DNA from: Enterobacter sp. RHBSTW-00175
Lineage (GTDB): Bacteria > Pseudomonadota > Gammaproteobacteria > Enterobacterales > Enterobacteriaceae
Assembly (NCBI RefSeq): GCF_013927005.1
Contig: NZ_CP055930.1
Span: forward strand, 5,270,001 to 5,334,000
Reading direction: 5' to 3'
Length of the DNA: 64,000 nt
Shown here: positions 9,131 to 18,528 of the stretch, one piece after another
Layout: every line of letters begins with the position of its first letter
How positions within the stretch are numbered: the stretch's first letter is position 1
The notes under the pieces: generated by a model
What the model was told of the DNA's origin: nothing
Databases searched by the model: none
What the model saw: only the letters and a program-made list of their open reading frames with translations
Program-made: the position numbers and the translations under genes

Positions 9131-9595
9131 GCCATTTTTAAACGTGTCTAGATCCGCCGCACAAATTCTGGCGCTGCCTTGCAACCTTCTGCACAATTAT
9201 GCGCAATGTTTGCGATCGGCATTACCAGCCTGAACTGCATTAACGATGTTTTCACAACCGCTGTAATCTAAGACTTTTTTACCTTAGCTCAATCACTTCG
9301 GTGCGTCCAGCGCCAGGCAAAAGAATCCTCCATGCAATGATTGAGTTAGAACAAATTGTGAAAAGTTATGCTTAAATCATTCCAACGTACCGGAGCTGTT
9401 GTAATGAAAATACGTTGTTAATAAACCCGCCCGAGTTGTATTAAAATTCACCGCTTAATAAATATCGTTATGCACCAAAATAATGAAATTTTTATGACTC
9501 TGCCTCAAAAGAAGGCAAGCAAAACGTTTCGATAAAAATAAAATTCTCTTTGCGTGATTAAAATACAGAATATATGCAACAAATCAGCGCTGCGT

Positions 9596-10585
9596 TTAGA
9601 AGGGTAAATATTCACCAATTTTCAGTGTCCTGAATGAATCATTAACTGGTGCTAAATTGGCGAGTGCCTGATTTAACTCCTTCACCGGTTCTTCCAGCGA
9701 TTCATCCCCCAATTCAAACACGCCCCAGTGAATGGGGAATGCCAGCGGAGCACCCAGTTGTTGCCATAACGCAACGGCAGATTGCGGGTCCATATGATGT
9801 ACTGACATGAACCAGCGCGGTGCATACGCGCCAACCGGCAATGCGGCAGCGTCAATCTTTCCAAGCCGTTCGGGGATGGTGAGCAGCTCCGGCGTATAAC
9901 CCGTATCACCGCTAAACCAAAAGCGATGATGACGGCTTTCAAATACCCAGCCGCACCAGAGGGAGCGATTTCGGTTCCACGGCGTGCGCATACTCCAGTG
10001 CTGCGCGGGTACAGCCGTGAGCGTCATACCCTGCCACGTTATGCTCTGCCACCAGTCGAGTTCAGTCACATTTTTTGCTCCCCGACGACGAAACCAGCTC
10101 GCCAGACCTAGTGGCACAAACACGTGCAGATCGGGGAAACGACGCAACAGATGACGAACGGTGGCGGCATCGAGGTGATCATAGTGATTATGGGAAATGG
10201 CCAGAATATCGAGCTGCGGGAGTTTATCGACAGAGATAACCGGAGGCGTTTTACGCTCGGGCCCAAGAAAAGGAAACGGAGAGGCACGTCGGGAAAAAAC
10301 GGGATCGGTCAGGATGTAATTCCCGTCCATACGCAATAGCATACTGGCATGGCCCAGCCACCATACGCCATCTTCGGATAACGTGTTAAGGGTTACAGGC
10401 TGCCACCACTGCTTAAGAAAGGTGTCATAGCCCGCTGCGGGCGGTTTAGGCAACCCAGCTGATTTACGCTCTTTTCGCCAGCGTTCGACATCGCCCTGCT
10501 GATGGCCAGCGGGCAGCGTATTGCGAAAACCAGCGGGGGTGTGATGCTTCAGGGAGGGGTCATACCAGGGATTTTTCCAGACCAC
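9596..10585 (-). CDS. MBL-fold metallohydrolase of the NAPE-PLD/RomA type
   Basis: A 329-residue metallo-beta-lactamase-fold protein. The metal ligands are in SHNHYDHLD (H132, H134, D136, H137), with further ligand motifs GDTGYT and the late HWGVF. An early WLGHAS and the N-terminal pattern (NPWYDPSLKHHTPAGFRN) place it with the NAPE-hydrolysing phospholipase D-like group that includes Enterobacter RomA. No signal peptide is seen, so it is probably cytoplasmic; the substrate is unknown. GTG 10585 follows GGGAGG at five bases; the GTG two codons earlier would overlap that site. It starts 23 bases after yebO, so mgrB-yebO-MBL may be one unit. I do not recall this gene in K-12. Confidence 0.8.
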   Translation of the reverse strand: MVWKNPWYDPSLKHHTPAGFRNTLPAGHQQGDVERWRKERKSAGLPKPPAAGYDTFLKQWWQPVTLNTLSEDGVWWLGHASMLLRMDGNYILTDPVFSRRASPFPFLGPERKTPPVISVDKLPQLDILAISHNHYDHLDAATVRHLLRRFPDLHVFVPLGLASWFRRRGAKNVTELDWWQSITWQGMTLTAVPAQHWSMRTPWNRNRSLWCGWVFESRHHRFWFSGDTGYTPELLTIPERLGKIDAAALPVGAYAPRWFMSVHHMDPQSAVALWQQLGAPLAFPIHWGVFELGDESLEEPVKELNQALANLAPVNDSFRTLKIGEYLPF

Positions 10586-10608
10586 AGCCACCTCCCGTGA
10601 ATCACAGA

Positions 10609-10896
10609 TTAACGTTCAGCCACCAGGCGAATAAAATCGTCTTCTTCTTTATCTTCAACAACCGCTTCTTTTGCCGCTTCTTTCTCTTCCGGCTCGTTGG
10701 CTTCACACAGACGGCGCAGCAAGGCATTCTGTCGTTTCTGCTGATCGAGCAATGCTTCCAGTAACTCAATTTGCTCGTTTGTACGGGAACTGGCGCGATT
10801 GACGAAAAACCACAGAACCAAACCCACAACCATAATAACCAAAGAGATAACCAGGGACGCCATGCTCAGCAGCCCTGAATTCAGTAACTCACCCAT
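10609..10896 (-). CDS. yebO: YebO family membrane protein
   Basis: A 95-residue protein with one N-terminal membrane helix (about residues 10-33, ending VLWFFVNRAS). A coiled-coil-like stretch follows (RTNEQIELLEALLDQQKRQN), then an acidic tail ending DFIRLVAER. Length and sequence match E. coli YebO. Function is unknown. It lies 74 bases downstream of mgrB on the same strand, as in other enterics. Confidence 0.93.
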   Translation of the reverse strand: MGELLNSGLLSMASLVISLVIMVVGLVLWFFVNRASSRTNEQIELLEALLDQQKRQNALLRRLCEANEPEEKEAAKEAVVEDKEEDDFIRLVAER

Positions 10897-10970
10897 TTCA
10901 CCACCTCAATAAAAACGTCTATTTTACCACTGGCGCGAAGGAAGGAAATCACCTTGAGAAAAAATGAGTC

Positions 10971-11114
10971 TTACCACGGAATAAACTTATTGATTGCACA
11001 AACGCCACTGAAGAACTGTACATCCTGATCGCACATCACATTGATAGTCTGCGTCCACAACACCACGCATGCTATCAGCACGATAACCAGAATTACCCAG
11101 CGTATTTTTTTCAC
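10971..11114 (-). CDS. mgrB: PhoQ feedback inhibitor MgrB
   Basis: A 47-residue inner-membrane protein that binds PhoQ and lowers its kinase activity, closing a negative loop in the PhoPQ system. The reading frame gives a KKIRW basic start, one membrane helix ([14 protein letters not shown]), and a periplasmic tail with the two conserved cysteines in MCDQD and GVCAINKF, ending in W. The start is GTG, as in E. coli, after GGAGTGTG. Loss of mgrB causes colistin resistance in Klebsiella and relatives; here the gene looks intact. Confidence 0.95.
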   Translation of the reverse strand: MKKIRWVILVIVLIACVVLWTQTINVMCDQDVQFFSGVCAINKFIPW

Positions 11115-11163
11115 TCCACACTCCGTCTTATGACCTGATGTAACCAGGTTAGCATGGCTATCT

Positions 11164-11180
11164 TAAACAGGGGCTAACTG
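11164..11180 (-). promoter_or_regulatory. Candidate PhoP box for mgrB
   Basis: Minus strand CAGTTA-GCCCC-TGTTTA fits the PhoP layout of two hexamers 11 bases apart; the second half is perfect and the first matches at three positions. A -10-like TAACCT begins 12 bases downstream, the normal spacing. PhoP control of mgrB is well established in E. coli and Salmonella. Confidence 0.55.
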
Positions 11181-11274
11181 TACTGTCATCAAGTACTTTT
11201 CGGAATAGTGCACTTGTTTCATTGCGTAAACCCGTTACGCTTAAAGGCATGACAACTAACAAAAAGAGGCAATG

Positions 11275-11514
11275 ATGCATTTTATCATTCGCACTATTAT
11301 TGCACTGGCCATTATCTGGATTGGCCTGTTGTTAACCGGATACGGTGTACTTGTGGGAAGTACCGAAAATGCGGCGGGCTTAGGTATTCAGTGTAAGTAT
11401 GTGACGGCCCGTGGAGTCAGTACTGCACAATACCTGCATTCAGACAGCGGCTTCATTGGGTTAACGAACTGTCCGGTGCTGCGCAAGATGACGGTTGTTA
11501 TCGATAACGGTTAA
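11275..11514 (+). CDS. yobH: YobH family protein
   Basis: A 79-residue protein with an N-terminal hydrophobic segment (FIIRTIIALAIIWIGLLLTG). A small, probably periplasmic domain follows, with two cysteines (GIQCKYVTARG, TNCPVLRK) and the conserved end VVIDNG. It closely matches E. coli YobH, of unknown function. Two ATG codons are adjacent (11272 and 11275); the second has better spacing from GAGG and gives the K-12 length. It is divergent from mgrB. Confidence 0.9.
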   Translation: MHFIIRTIIALAIIWIGLLLTGYGVLVGSTENAAGLGIQCKYVTARGVSTAQYLHSDSGFIGLTNCPVLRKMTVVIDNG

Positions 11515-11533
11515 CACCATAACGGGAATTAAT

Positions 11534-11563
11534 AAAAAAACGCCGCGATTACGCGGCGTTTTT
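11534..11563. terminator. Bidirectional terminator between yobH and kdgR
   Basis: AACGCCGCG-ATT-ACGCGGCGTT has A-runs and T-runs on both sides, serving the convergent genes yobH and kdgR. Confidence 0.85.
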
Positions 11564-11576
11564 ATCTTAGCCTGGA

Positions 11577-12368
11577 TTAAAACGGATACTCGTTATAACC
11601 CATCTGCTCGGAGATTTTACGCGCAGCGGTATGCAGCATCGCTACATACTCGTGCAGACGTTCCTCAGAGAAACGCAGTGTCGGGAATGAAATACTCAGG
11701 CCGGCAATCACCACCCCGAAGCGATCAAACACCGGCACACCGATGCAACGCAAACCTTCTTCCTGCTCTTCGTTATCTTCGCCGTAACCCTGCTCGCGAA
11801 CCTTATCGAGAACCGTTAACAGCTCATCAGTGCTGGTGATGGTTCGCTCGGTGCTGCGTTTATATTCCACGCCATCGAGGATCTGGGTCACTTCTTCACG
11901 ATCGCGCCAGGCCAGCAGCACTTTACCGATTGCAGTACTGTACAGCGGGTTACGACGGCCAATGCGCGAATACATGCGCAGGTTGTACATGGAGTCAATT
12001 TTGTGGATGTAAACAATGCTGTCTTCATCCAGCGCCCCCAGGTGAACCGTCTCTTTGGTTAAACGAGATAATTCACGCATCTGGATATCGGCGCTGCGAA
12101 TCAGATCGACGTTCTGGAGCGCGCGGGCGCCCAGTTCGAACAGTTTCAGCGTCAGAGAATATTTTTCAGATTCGCCTTCCTGCGCGACATACCCTAAAGA
12201 CTTCATGGTTTGCAAAAAGCGATAAACGGTGCTTTTCGACATCATCACACGCTGCGACAACTCTGTAATACCAATTTCACGCTCTTCTCCGAGCGCCTGT
12301 AAGATGCCAAACACCTTCAGCACGGAAGAAACAGAATCTGGCTGCTTATCCAAATCTGCGATTGCCAT
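11577..12368 (-). CDS. kdgR: IclR-family repressor KdgR
   Basis: KdgR represses pectin and hexuronate catabolic genes and releases DNA on binding 2-keto-3-deoxygluconate. The 263-residue protein has an N-terminal winged helix (about 15-80, with SQRVMMSKSTVYRFLQTMKSLGY as the HTH) and a C-terminal IclR effector domain containing GLRCIGVPVFD. Length matches E. coli (263). Two related genes sit in this window: eda, which cleaves KDG-6-phosphate, and rhiTN, which has a KdgR-like operator. It is divergent from yebQ. Confidence 0.95.
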   Translation of the reverse strand: MAIADLDKQPDSVSSVLKVFGILQALGEEREIGITELSQRVMMSKSTVYRFLQTMKSLGYVAQEGESEKYSLTLKLFELGARALQNVDLIRSADIQMRELSRLTKETVHLGALDEDSIVYIHKIDSMYNLRMYSRIGRRNPLYSTAIGKVLLAWRDREEVTQILDGVEYKRSTERTITSTDELLTVLDKVREQGYGEDNEEQEEGLRCIGVPVFDRFGVVIAGLSISFPTLRFSEERLHEYVAMLHTAARKISEQMGYNEYPF

Positions 12369-12398
12369 TTATCACCTCATGGAGAGTGTTTTATAAAA

Positions 12399-12417
12399 AT
12401 CAGAACCGGTTTTTATT
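12399..12417. promoter_or_regulatory. Possible KdgR operator between kdgR and yebQ
   Basis: The 19-mer ATCAGAACCGGTTTTTATT fits the general KdgR pattern AATRAAAY-N3-RTTTYATT at about 15 of 19 positions. It lies in the divergent promoter region and could serve autoregulation or control of yebQ. Weak evidence. Confidence 0.35.
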
Positions 12418-12546
12418 ATAAATTCCTGTCATGATACCTGCAATCAATCCCTGTTTACTTCGTTACAAATCTGCGACATAAAACGGAATTAACAATGCTA
12501 AAATAGTTACTCTGAGAATAATTTCACGTTGAGCTTTTTATTCCCC

Positions 12547-13920
12547 ATGGAAAAAATTCCTTCTGATGGACTGCCTTTACCCCAGCGGTACGGCGCCATT
12601 GCCACCATTATTATCGGTATTTCGATGGCTGTCCTTGACGGTGCAATTGCTAACGTTGCCCTGCCAACCATCGCCAGCGACCTTCATGCCTCACCCGCCA
12701 GTTCCATCTGGATTGTGAATGCGTACCAGATAGCAATCGTGGTTTCTCTTCTTTCGCTCTCTTTCCTCGGTGATATGTTTGGCTATCGCCGGGTCTATCA
12801 GTGCGGTCTGGTGGTCTTTACGCTCACCTCACTTTTCTGTGCCCTGTCGGATTCCCTGCATACACTTACTCTCGCCCGTATCGCCCAGGGATTTGGCGGC
12901 GCGGCATTGATGAGCGTGAATACGGCCCTGATACGCCTTATCTACCCGCAGCGCCATCTGGGACGCGGCATGGGGATAAACTCCTTTATTGTCGCGGTGT
13001 CCTCGGCGGCCGGGCCAACCATTGCCGCTGCAATCCTCTCCGTTGCATCGTGGCAGTGGCTTTTTGCCATCAACGTGCCTCTTGGCATCATTGCTATCGT
13101 CTTTGCCCTGCGCTACCTCCCGGCAAATGGCCCGAAAAACACCATGCCGCGATTCGATTTACCCAGTGCGGTGATGAATGCGCTGACCTTCGGTCTGCTG
13201 ATCACCGCCCTGAGTGGATTTGCTCAAGGTCAGTCCATCACCTTAATCGCCGCAGAAATTGCCGCGATGCTGGTCATCGGCTTCTTCTTTGTTCGCCGCC
13301 AGTTGTCCTTGCCTGTGCCCCTGCTGCCGGTTGATTTGTTACGCATTCCACTGTTTTCACTCTCTATTGGTACGTCAATCTGTTCATTCTGCGCGCAGAT
13401 GCTGGCGCTGGTATCTCTGCCCTTCTTCTTACAGAGCGTGATTGGCCGTACTGAGGTTGAAACGGGGCTGTTGTTAACCCCGTGGCCGCTGGCCACGATG
13501 GTGATGGCACCGTTGGCAGGTTATTTGATTGAGCGGGTTCATGCCGGGCTGTTGGGTGCACTCGGTCTGGTGGTGATGGCAACAGGGCTATTCGCTCTGG
13601 CATTGCTCCCCTCCTCGCCCTCTGACCTGGATATTATCTGGCGAATGATCCTCTGCGGCGCCGGGTTTGGTCTGTTCCAGTCACCGAACAACCACACCAT
13701 TATCACTTCCGCCCCGCGCCATCGCAGCGGTGGTGCCAGCGGAATGCTGGGTACGGCACGGTTACTTGGGCAAAGTACCGGGGCCGCGCTGGTCGCTCTG
13801 ATGTTTAACCTCGCCGGTCAGAATGGCACACACGTGGCGCTGTTTACCGCCGGGACACTCGCTACCATTGCCGCAATTATCAGCGGGCTTCGCGTCACTC
13901 AGCCCGGCGTTCAGGCATAA
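12547..13920 (+). CDS. yebQ: YebQ, MFS (DHA2-type) transporter
   Basis: A 457-residue transporter with about 14 hydrophobic segments, typical of DHA2 drug:H+ antiporters. Motif A-like GDMFGYRR follows helix 2, and SMAVLDGAIANVALPTIA near residue 25 is the family D1-type motif. The substrate is unknown. ATG 12547 gives the exact E. coli length; an upstream TTG adds six residues without a better binding site. It is conserved next to kdgR in enterics, which has led others to predict KdgR control. Confidence 0.93.
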   Translation: MEKIPSDGLPLPQRYGAIATIIIGISMAVLDGAIANVALPTIASDLHASPASSIWIVNAYQIAIVVSLLSLSFLGDMFGYRRVYQCGLVVFTLTSLFCALSDSLHTLTLARIAQGFGGAALMSVNTALIRLIYPQRHLGRGMGINSFIVAVSSAAGPTIAAAILSVASWQWLFAINVPLGIIAIVFALRYLPANGPKNTMPRFDLPSAVMNALTFGLLITALSGFAQGQSITLIAAEIAAMLVIGFFFVRRQLSLPVPLLPVDLLRIPLFSLSIGTSICSFCAQMLALVSLPFFLQSVIGRTEVETGLLLTPWPLATMVMAPLAGYLIERVHAGLLGALGLVVMATGLFALALLPSSPSDLDIIWRMILCGAGFGLFQSPNNHTIITSAPRHRSGGASGMLGTARLLGQSTGAALVALMFNLAGQNGTHVALFTAGTLATIAAIISGLRVTQPGVQA

Positions 13921-13952
13921 AAAAAGCCGGGCGGAGTGGCTCCTGCCCGGCT
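13919..13952. terminator. Terminator between yebQ and htpX
   Basis: A hairpin with arms GCCGGGC and GCCCGGC. On the minus strand it ends in a T-run and terminates htpX; the A-run on the other side is weak for yebQ. Confidence 0.8.
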
Positions 13953-13969
13953 CTTCATCACAAACTGCG

Positions 13970-14851
13970 TTACTTCAGGTATTCCCCACTACGCAGCGCT
14001 TCGATACGTTTATCCAGCGGTGGGTGAGACATAAACAGCTCACTCAGCGATTTAGATTTACCGTTGATGCAGAATGCCATCATGCTGGTTGCTTCCTGCG
14101 GCTCGTAGCTGGTTTTCAGACGCTGCAATGCGGCAATCATCTTTTCACGCCCTACCAGTTTCGCAGAGCCCGCATCCGCATGGAATTCACGGTGACGAGA
14201 GAACCACATGGTAATGATGCTTGCGAGAATACCAAACACCAGTTCCAGTACTATCGACACAGCGAGATAGATCAGCGGGTTACCGTTGCTCTCTTCACCC
14301 TCGTCACGGTTTCCGCTCATAAAACCAGCGGCAATCTGCGCCAGGATACGCGAAATAAAGATAACAAAGGTGTTCACCACACCCTGAATCAGGGTCATGG
14401 TCACCATGTCACCGTTGGCAATATGGCTAATCTCGTGAGCGATAACCGCTTCGGCTTCGTCACGGCTCATGTTCTGTAACAGACCGGTACTGACCGCAAC
14501 CAGTGACGCATCGCGACGCGCACCCGTGGCGAACGCATTGATGTCCGGTGCATGGTAAATGGCGACCTGCGGCATGGCGATACCCGCCTGTTGCGACTGC
14601 TGAGCAACAGTGTTCATCAGCCACCGTTCCATATCGTTACGTGGCTGCTCAATGACCTCACCACCCACAGATTTCAGTGCCATCCACTTCGACATCAGCA
14701 GAGAAACGAAGGAACCACCAAAACCAAACAGCAGCGCCATAATCAAAAGACCCTGAACGCTGCTCGACTGAATTCCTGTCAGGCTTAGCACGAGCCCGAA
14801 TACCACCATAACCGCCAGGTTGGTGAGCAGGAAGAGCGCGATTCGCATCAT
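13970..14851 (-). CDS. htpX: Membrane zinc protease HtpX
   Basis: An M48 metalloprotease of the inner membrane that degrades misfolded membrane proteins and works alongside FtsH. The zinc motif HEISH (H139, E140, H143) is present, as is the later glutamate region [15 protein letters not shown]. Two N-terminal membrane helices (about 4-25 and 34-54) and two more around 158-215 are visible. Length 293 equals E. coli. A sigma32-like promoter lies 50-80 bases upstream, in keeping with its heat-shock control. Confidence 0.96.
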   Translation of the reverse strand: MMRIALFLLTNLAVMVVFGLVLSLTGIQSSSVQGLLIMALLFGFGGSFVSLLMSKWMALKSVGGEVIEQPRNDMERWLMNTVAQQSQQAGIAMPQVAIYHAPDINAFATGARRDASLVAVSTGLLQNMSRDEAEAVIAHEISHIANGDMVTMTLIQGVVNTFVIFISRILAQIAAGFMSGNRDEGEESNGNPLIYLAVSIVLELVFGILASIITMWFSRHREFHADAGSAKLVGREKMIAALQRLKTSYEPQEATSMMAFCINGKSKSLSELFMSHPPLDKRIEALRSGEYLK

Positions 14852-14901
14852 AATTTTCTTTTAACCTCAGTTTAACAAAACGCACTATGCGATTACCCAC
14901 A

Positions 14902-14929
14902 TCGTATGGGTATTGCGTCTATTTTCAAG
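14902..14929 (-). promoter_or_regulatory. Candidate sigma32 promoter for htpX
   Basis: On the minus strand CTTGAAA (14929-14923), a 12-base spacer and CCCATACGA (14910-14902) resemble the heat-shock promoter (CTTGAA, then CCCCATNTA). Confidence 0.5.
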
Positions 14930-15005
14930 GATTCGACGGGCGTAAGTCACCAGAAAGACACAACTTTACACAATTGAAAAGCTGATTGACGGGAGGATGC
15001 AGAAC

Positions 15006-15038
15006 TAAAAAGAACAGGCACAATTACTTGTGCCTGTC
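15006..15038 (-). terminator. Intrinsic terminator after prc
   Basis: On the minus strand ACAGGCACAAG-TAA-TTGTGCCTGT is followed by CTTTTT, just beyond the prc stop at 15045. Confidence 0.85.
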
Positions 15039-15044
15039 TGGGGG

Positions 15045-17093
15045 TTATTTTGCCGGTGCAGGCTGCACGGCTGGCTTGTCTTTTTCAAGATTCGCCAGGT
15101 CGAGAGCGATATGCACCGTCTCGTCCAGATACGGATCTGGCTCCTGGTAATCTTTAGGCAGATCGTCCAGTTTTTTCAGCAGCGGTTTGCCTTCACGTTT
15201 GAAGCGATCGTTGATACGCGCCAGACGGGTTGCATCATCTTCCGTGTTCTCTTTCTCACGCTGTGCGTAATTCAGAGAAGCAATGTTCCGTTTATCTTTC
15301 ATGGCATTGAAACGCGCAATGTCTTTCATGATGTACTGGAACTCAGGATCTTTTGCGATGCGATCGTTATGATCTTTCAGCAGTTCAGGACCAAACTGGG
15401 TCATGTCACCAGATTTCACATATGTCGCGGCGTTGATGCTATCCCACGGCAGTGCGTTATCTTCAAACTTCTCACCGGTTTCTGTCTCTTCCGTGCCCGT
15501 AGGCATCATGATATCCGGCGTTACGCCTTTACGCTGCGTACTGCCGCCATTCACACGATAGAACTTCTGAATGGTGTACTGTACGGAACCCAGCGCTGGC
15601 CATTCAGGGCGCAGCATCTGATCGTAAATACGGTTCAGAGAACGGTATTGCTGAACAGTACCTTTACCGAAGGTTGGCTCACCCACAATCAGCGCACGGC
15701 CATAATCCTGCATTGCAGCCGCAAAGATCTCAGAAGCTGAAGCACTGAAGCGATCGACCAACACCACCAGCGGGCCCTTGTAATAAACCACACCATCGGT
15801 ATCAGAGTCTTCACGCACTTTACCGTTATTATCGCGTACCTGAACCACCGGACCAGACGGAATGAACAACCCGGAAAGTGAGACGGCTTCGGTCAATGCA
15901 CCACCACCGTTGCTACGCAGATCGATGATAATGCTGCTGACGTTTTGCTTTTCCAGTTTCTGCAACTGCACTTTTACGTTATCCGTCAGGCCAACGTAGA
16001 AGCCAGGAATATCCAGAACACCGACCTTCTCTTTACCCACGGTTTTGACCGACATTTTCACCGCGCGGTCTTCCAGACGGATACGTTCGCGGGTCAAGGT
16101 AACGATACGGGTTTTGGTGCCTTTACCGGCAGGCAGGACTTCCAGGCGAACCTTGCTGCCTTTTGGTCCTTTGATCAGCGCGACAACATCATCCAGACGC
16201 CAACCGATAACATCAACCATGCTCTGCCCGGTCTGGCCGACACCGACAATACGATCGCCAACGCTAATCGCTTTGCTTTTGGATGCAGGGCCACCCGCCA
16301 CCATGGAGTTGATGACCGTGTAATCATCGTCCATTTGCAGCACCGCACCAATACCTTCCAGAGACAGGCTCATTTCAGTATTGAATTGTTCGGTATTACG
16401 CGGGGAAAGGTAGTTGGTATGCGGATCGATTTCGTGGGCAAACGCGGTCATTGCCAGCGAGAACACATCTTCACTGTTGGTTTGCGCCAGACGACGAATG
16501 GCCGATTTATAACGACGCGTCAGCGTGTCACGGATCTCTTTTTCGTCTTTGCCGGCGAGCTTAAGGCTCAGCTCGTCATATTTTACCTTTCCGTCCCACA
16601 ACGCATTCAGCTCGGCTTCATCTTTCGGCCAGGGAGATTTGCTGCGATCCAGATTAAAGGTGTCATTTCCGGTGAAGTCCATCGGACGTTCCAGCACTTT
16701 CAGCGCGTACTGGTAACGTTCAAAACGGCGCTTCTGTGCCAGATTATACAGGTCGTAGAACAGATCCAGCTTACCGGAGCGCAGTTCATCACCCACGTCG
16801 GCCTTACGTTTTGCGAACTGTTCAACATCGCTGGCCAACAGCACGTTATGGCTGTAGTCCAGCAAGTTTAAATAGCGGTCGAAGATTTTGGCCGAAAAGG
16901 CCTGATCGAGATCGAACTGACGATAATGCGAACGAGTAAAGCGTGACGTCACACGCTCACTCACCGTCGCGTGCTGAGTCTCTTCCTTTAAAACCGGAAT
17001 TTGATCAACACGCGTAATATCGTCCACTGCGAAAGCGTGACCTGTTATAGCAAACAGGCCCGCCAGCGCGGTGAGCTTAAAAAAAGTGTTCAT
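15045..17093 (-). CDS. prc: Periplasmic tail-specific protease Prc (Tsp)
   Basis: Prc degrades periplasmic proteins with nonpolar C-termini, including SsrA-tagged ones, trims FtsI, and controls MepS with the adaptor NlpI. The 682-residue protein (same as E. coli) starts MNTFFKLTALAGLFAITGHA, a signal peptide. A PDZ domain covers about 240-320 (SLEGIGAVLQMDDDYTVI onward). The S41 catalytic serine is in FSASASEI, with the lysine in GEPTFGKGTVQ. The start at 17093 is preferred over an upstream in-frame codon because the signal peptide begins there. It follows proQ by 19 bases, as in E. coli. Confidence 0.96.
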   Translation of the reverse strand: MNTFFKLTALAGLFAITGHAFAVDDITRVDQIPVLKEETQHATVSERVTSRFTRSHYRQFDLDQAFSAKIFDRYLNLLDYSHNVLLASDVEQFAKRKADVGDELRSGKLDLFYDLYNLAQKRRFERYQYALKVLERPMDFTGNDTFNLDRSKSPWPKDEAELNALWDGKVKYDELSLKLAGKDEKEIRDTLTRRYKSAIRRLAQTNSEDVFSLAMTAFAHEIDPHTNYLSPRNTEQFNTEMSLSLEGIGAVLQMDDDYTVINSMVAGGPASKSKAISVGDRIVGVGQTGQSMVDVIGWRLDDVVALIKGPKGSKVRLEVLPAGKGTKTRIVTLTRERIRLEDRAVKMSVKTVGKEKVGVLDIPGFYVGLTDNVKVQLQKLEKQNVSSIIIDLRSNGGGALTEAVSLSGLFIPSGPVVQVRDNNGKVREDSDTDGVVYYKGPLVVLVDRFSASASEIFAAAMQDYGRALIVGEPTFGKGTVQQYRSLNRIYDQMLRPEWPALGSVQYTIQKFYRVNGGSTQRKGVTPDIMMPTGTEETETGEKFEDNALPWDSINAATYVKSGDMTQFGPELLKDHNDRIAKDPEFQYIMKDIARFNAMKDKRNIASLNYAQREKENTEDDATRLARINDRFKREGKPLLKKLDDLPKDYQEPDPYLDETVHIALDLANLEKDKPAVQPAPAK

Positions 17094-17112
17094 GCCAGGC
17101 TTGGCCTCCGTT

Positions 17113-17802
17113 TCAGAACAACAAGTGTTCTGCGCGTACAATCATTGACATACCAGAAGTCAGCTGTACCCGAACGCCATCTTTGGTGATTTCCAGTACG
17201 GTGGCGTCCATAGCATTGTTACCCGCTTTGACCTTCAGCGACTGACCCACGCTCAGTGCGTTGATGTCAGAAACTGGGGTGTGGCGCGGCTCTTCACGAG
17301 GCGCACGCGGGGCTTTCGCTGCTGCTGGTTTGTCGGTACGCGGTTTACGATCGTTATTCTCATTGCGACGTGGGGCAGGACGCGGTTTGCGCTCACGACG
17401 AGGCGCTTCTTCCTGACCGTTTGCCGCTGCGGCTTCGCGTTTTTTCGCTTGCTGCTCAGCACGTTGTGCCTGAACACGGGCTTTCGCTTCTTCCAGCTGC
17501 TTACGAGCGTGCTCTACGTGCTGTTCGTCCAGCTCACCGCAAGGGTTGCCGTCGAGATCGACACGCGTCGCGCCCGCTTTGATACCGTACAGGTAACGCC
17601 AGCTCGAAGTATAAAGACGTAAGGCAGAACGCAGCTGAGTTTTGCTGAGATTCATCTCACCTTCAACGCGTGCTACCAAATCCTGAAAAATACCGACTTT
17701 CAGGGGACGAGCTTCACCTTCAGCGCTAAAGCACTGTGGGAAACGCTCGGCCAGAAATGCGATAACTTCTTTACTGCTATTCAACTTAGGTTGATTTTCC
17801 AT
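17113..17802 (-). CDS. proQ: RNA chaperone ProQ
   Basis: ProQ is a FinO-domain RNA-binding protein that stabilises many sRNAs and mRNA 3' ends. Residues 1-120 form the FinO-like domain ([28 protein letters not shown]). A low-complexity Arg/Lys/Pro/Ala linker follows (about 120-175), then a Tudor-like C-terminal domain with [19 protein letters not shown]. Length 229 against 232 in E. coli, the difference lying in the linker. It is transcribed with prc. The window also encodes several sRNAs (SdsR, RyeA, MicL). Confidence 0.95.
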   Translation of the reverse strand: MENQPKLNSSKEVIAFLAERFPQCFSAEGEARPLKVGIFQDLVARVEGEMNLSKTQLRSALRLYTSSWRYLYGIKAGATRVDLDGNPCGELDEQHVEHARKQLEEAKARVQAQRAEQQAKKREAAAANGQEEAPRRERKPRPAPRRNENNDRKPRTDKPAAAKAPRAPREEPRHTPVSDINALSVGQSLKVKAGNNAMDATVLEITKDGVRVQLTSGMSMIVRAEHLLF

Positions 17803-17898
17803 GAAATTTCCTGATTACAACGGACGTTGCCAACAAGCGCAGGCATGAACAGGCGACATTATAATGACGCCATCAGTAAATGCTACGTTATCCGTTGA

Positions 17899-18396
17899 TT
17901 ATCCTGCGACGCTCGCAAAGAATTTTTGATAATCGGTGGCTGCTAATACTTTTTCAAGATGAGCGACCAGCTCGCGAAGCCCCTGCTCATCTTCAGTTGT
18001 GAAGCGGCTGAAGACCGTACTGTCGATGTCCAGAACGCCAATAATCTGATCATTCACCACCAGCGGAAGAACGATTTCAGAATTACTGGCCGCATCACAT
18101 GCAATATGTCCGTCAAAGGCGTGGACGTCTTCTACACGCTGAACCTGGTTTGTCGCAACTGCAGTGCCACATACGCCACGACCTACAGGAATACGCACAC
18201 AGGCGATTTTCCCCTGGAATGGCCCAAGCACCAGCGTCTTATCTTCAAGAAGATAAAAACCGGCCCAGTTAACGCCGGAAAGACGTTCAAACAGTAACGC
18301 ACTTGTATTTGCCAGAGTGGCTAAAAAGCTGGTTTCACCTGCCATTAATGCCTGGAAGTCGCGGTTGAGATCCGCGTAGAATTCTGTTTTGTTCAT
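17899..18396 (-). CDS. msrC: Free methionine-(R)-sulfoxide reductase MsrC
   Basis: A 165-residue GAF-domain enzyme that reduces free methionine-R-sulfoxide. The catalytic cysteines are visible in FQGKIACVRIPVGRGVCGTAV, and the domain ends in GVLDIDSTVFSRFTTEDEQGL. The ATG at 18396 (MNKTEFYADL) gives the E. coli length; an upstream extension of 25 codons is unsupported. It is divergent from letA. Confidence 0.94.
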   Translation of the reverse strand: MNKTEFYADLNRDFQALMAGETSFLATLANTSALLFERLSGVNWAGFYLLEDKTLVLGPFQGKIACVRIPVGRGVCGTAVATNQVQRVEDVHAFDGHIACDAASNSEIVLPLVVNDQIIGVLDIDSTVFSRFTTEDEQGLRELVAHLEKVLAATDYQKFFASVAG

Positions 18397-18528
18397 TATA
18401 CAATCACTTGGTTGTCTTACAAAATCACCGCATAGCCTATTAAAATAAGCATTAAATGCGTTCATGCTCAAGATGAATCAGTTCATGAGTTAATATAACC
18501 TTCAACAATACTTATCTGTGCGCGACTG

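Noticed and set aside
14852..14876. Direct repeat GTTAAA-CTGAG-GTTAAA just before htpX
   Set aside because: It looks a little like a CpxR or PhoP box but covers the ribosome binding site of htpX, leaving no room for a promoter downstream.
15030..15740. Long plus-strand frames opposite prc (also 15945-16871)
   Set aside because: They lie in the antisense of a clear protease gene, have low-complexity residue composition and no family match; they are a by-product of codon bias.
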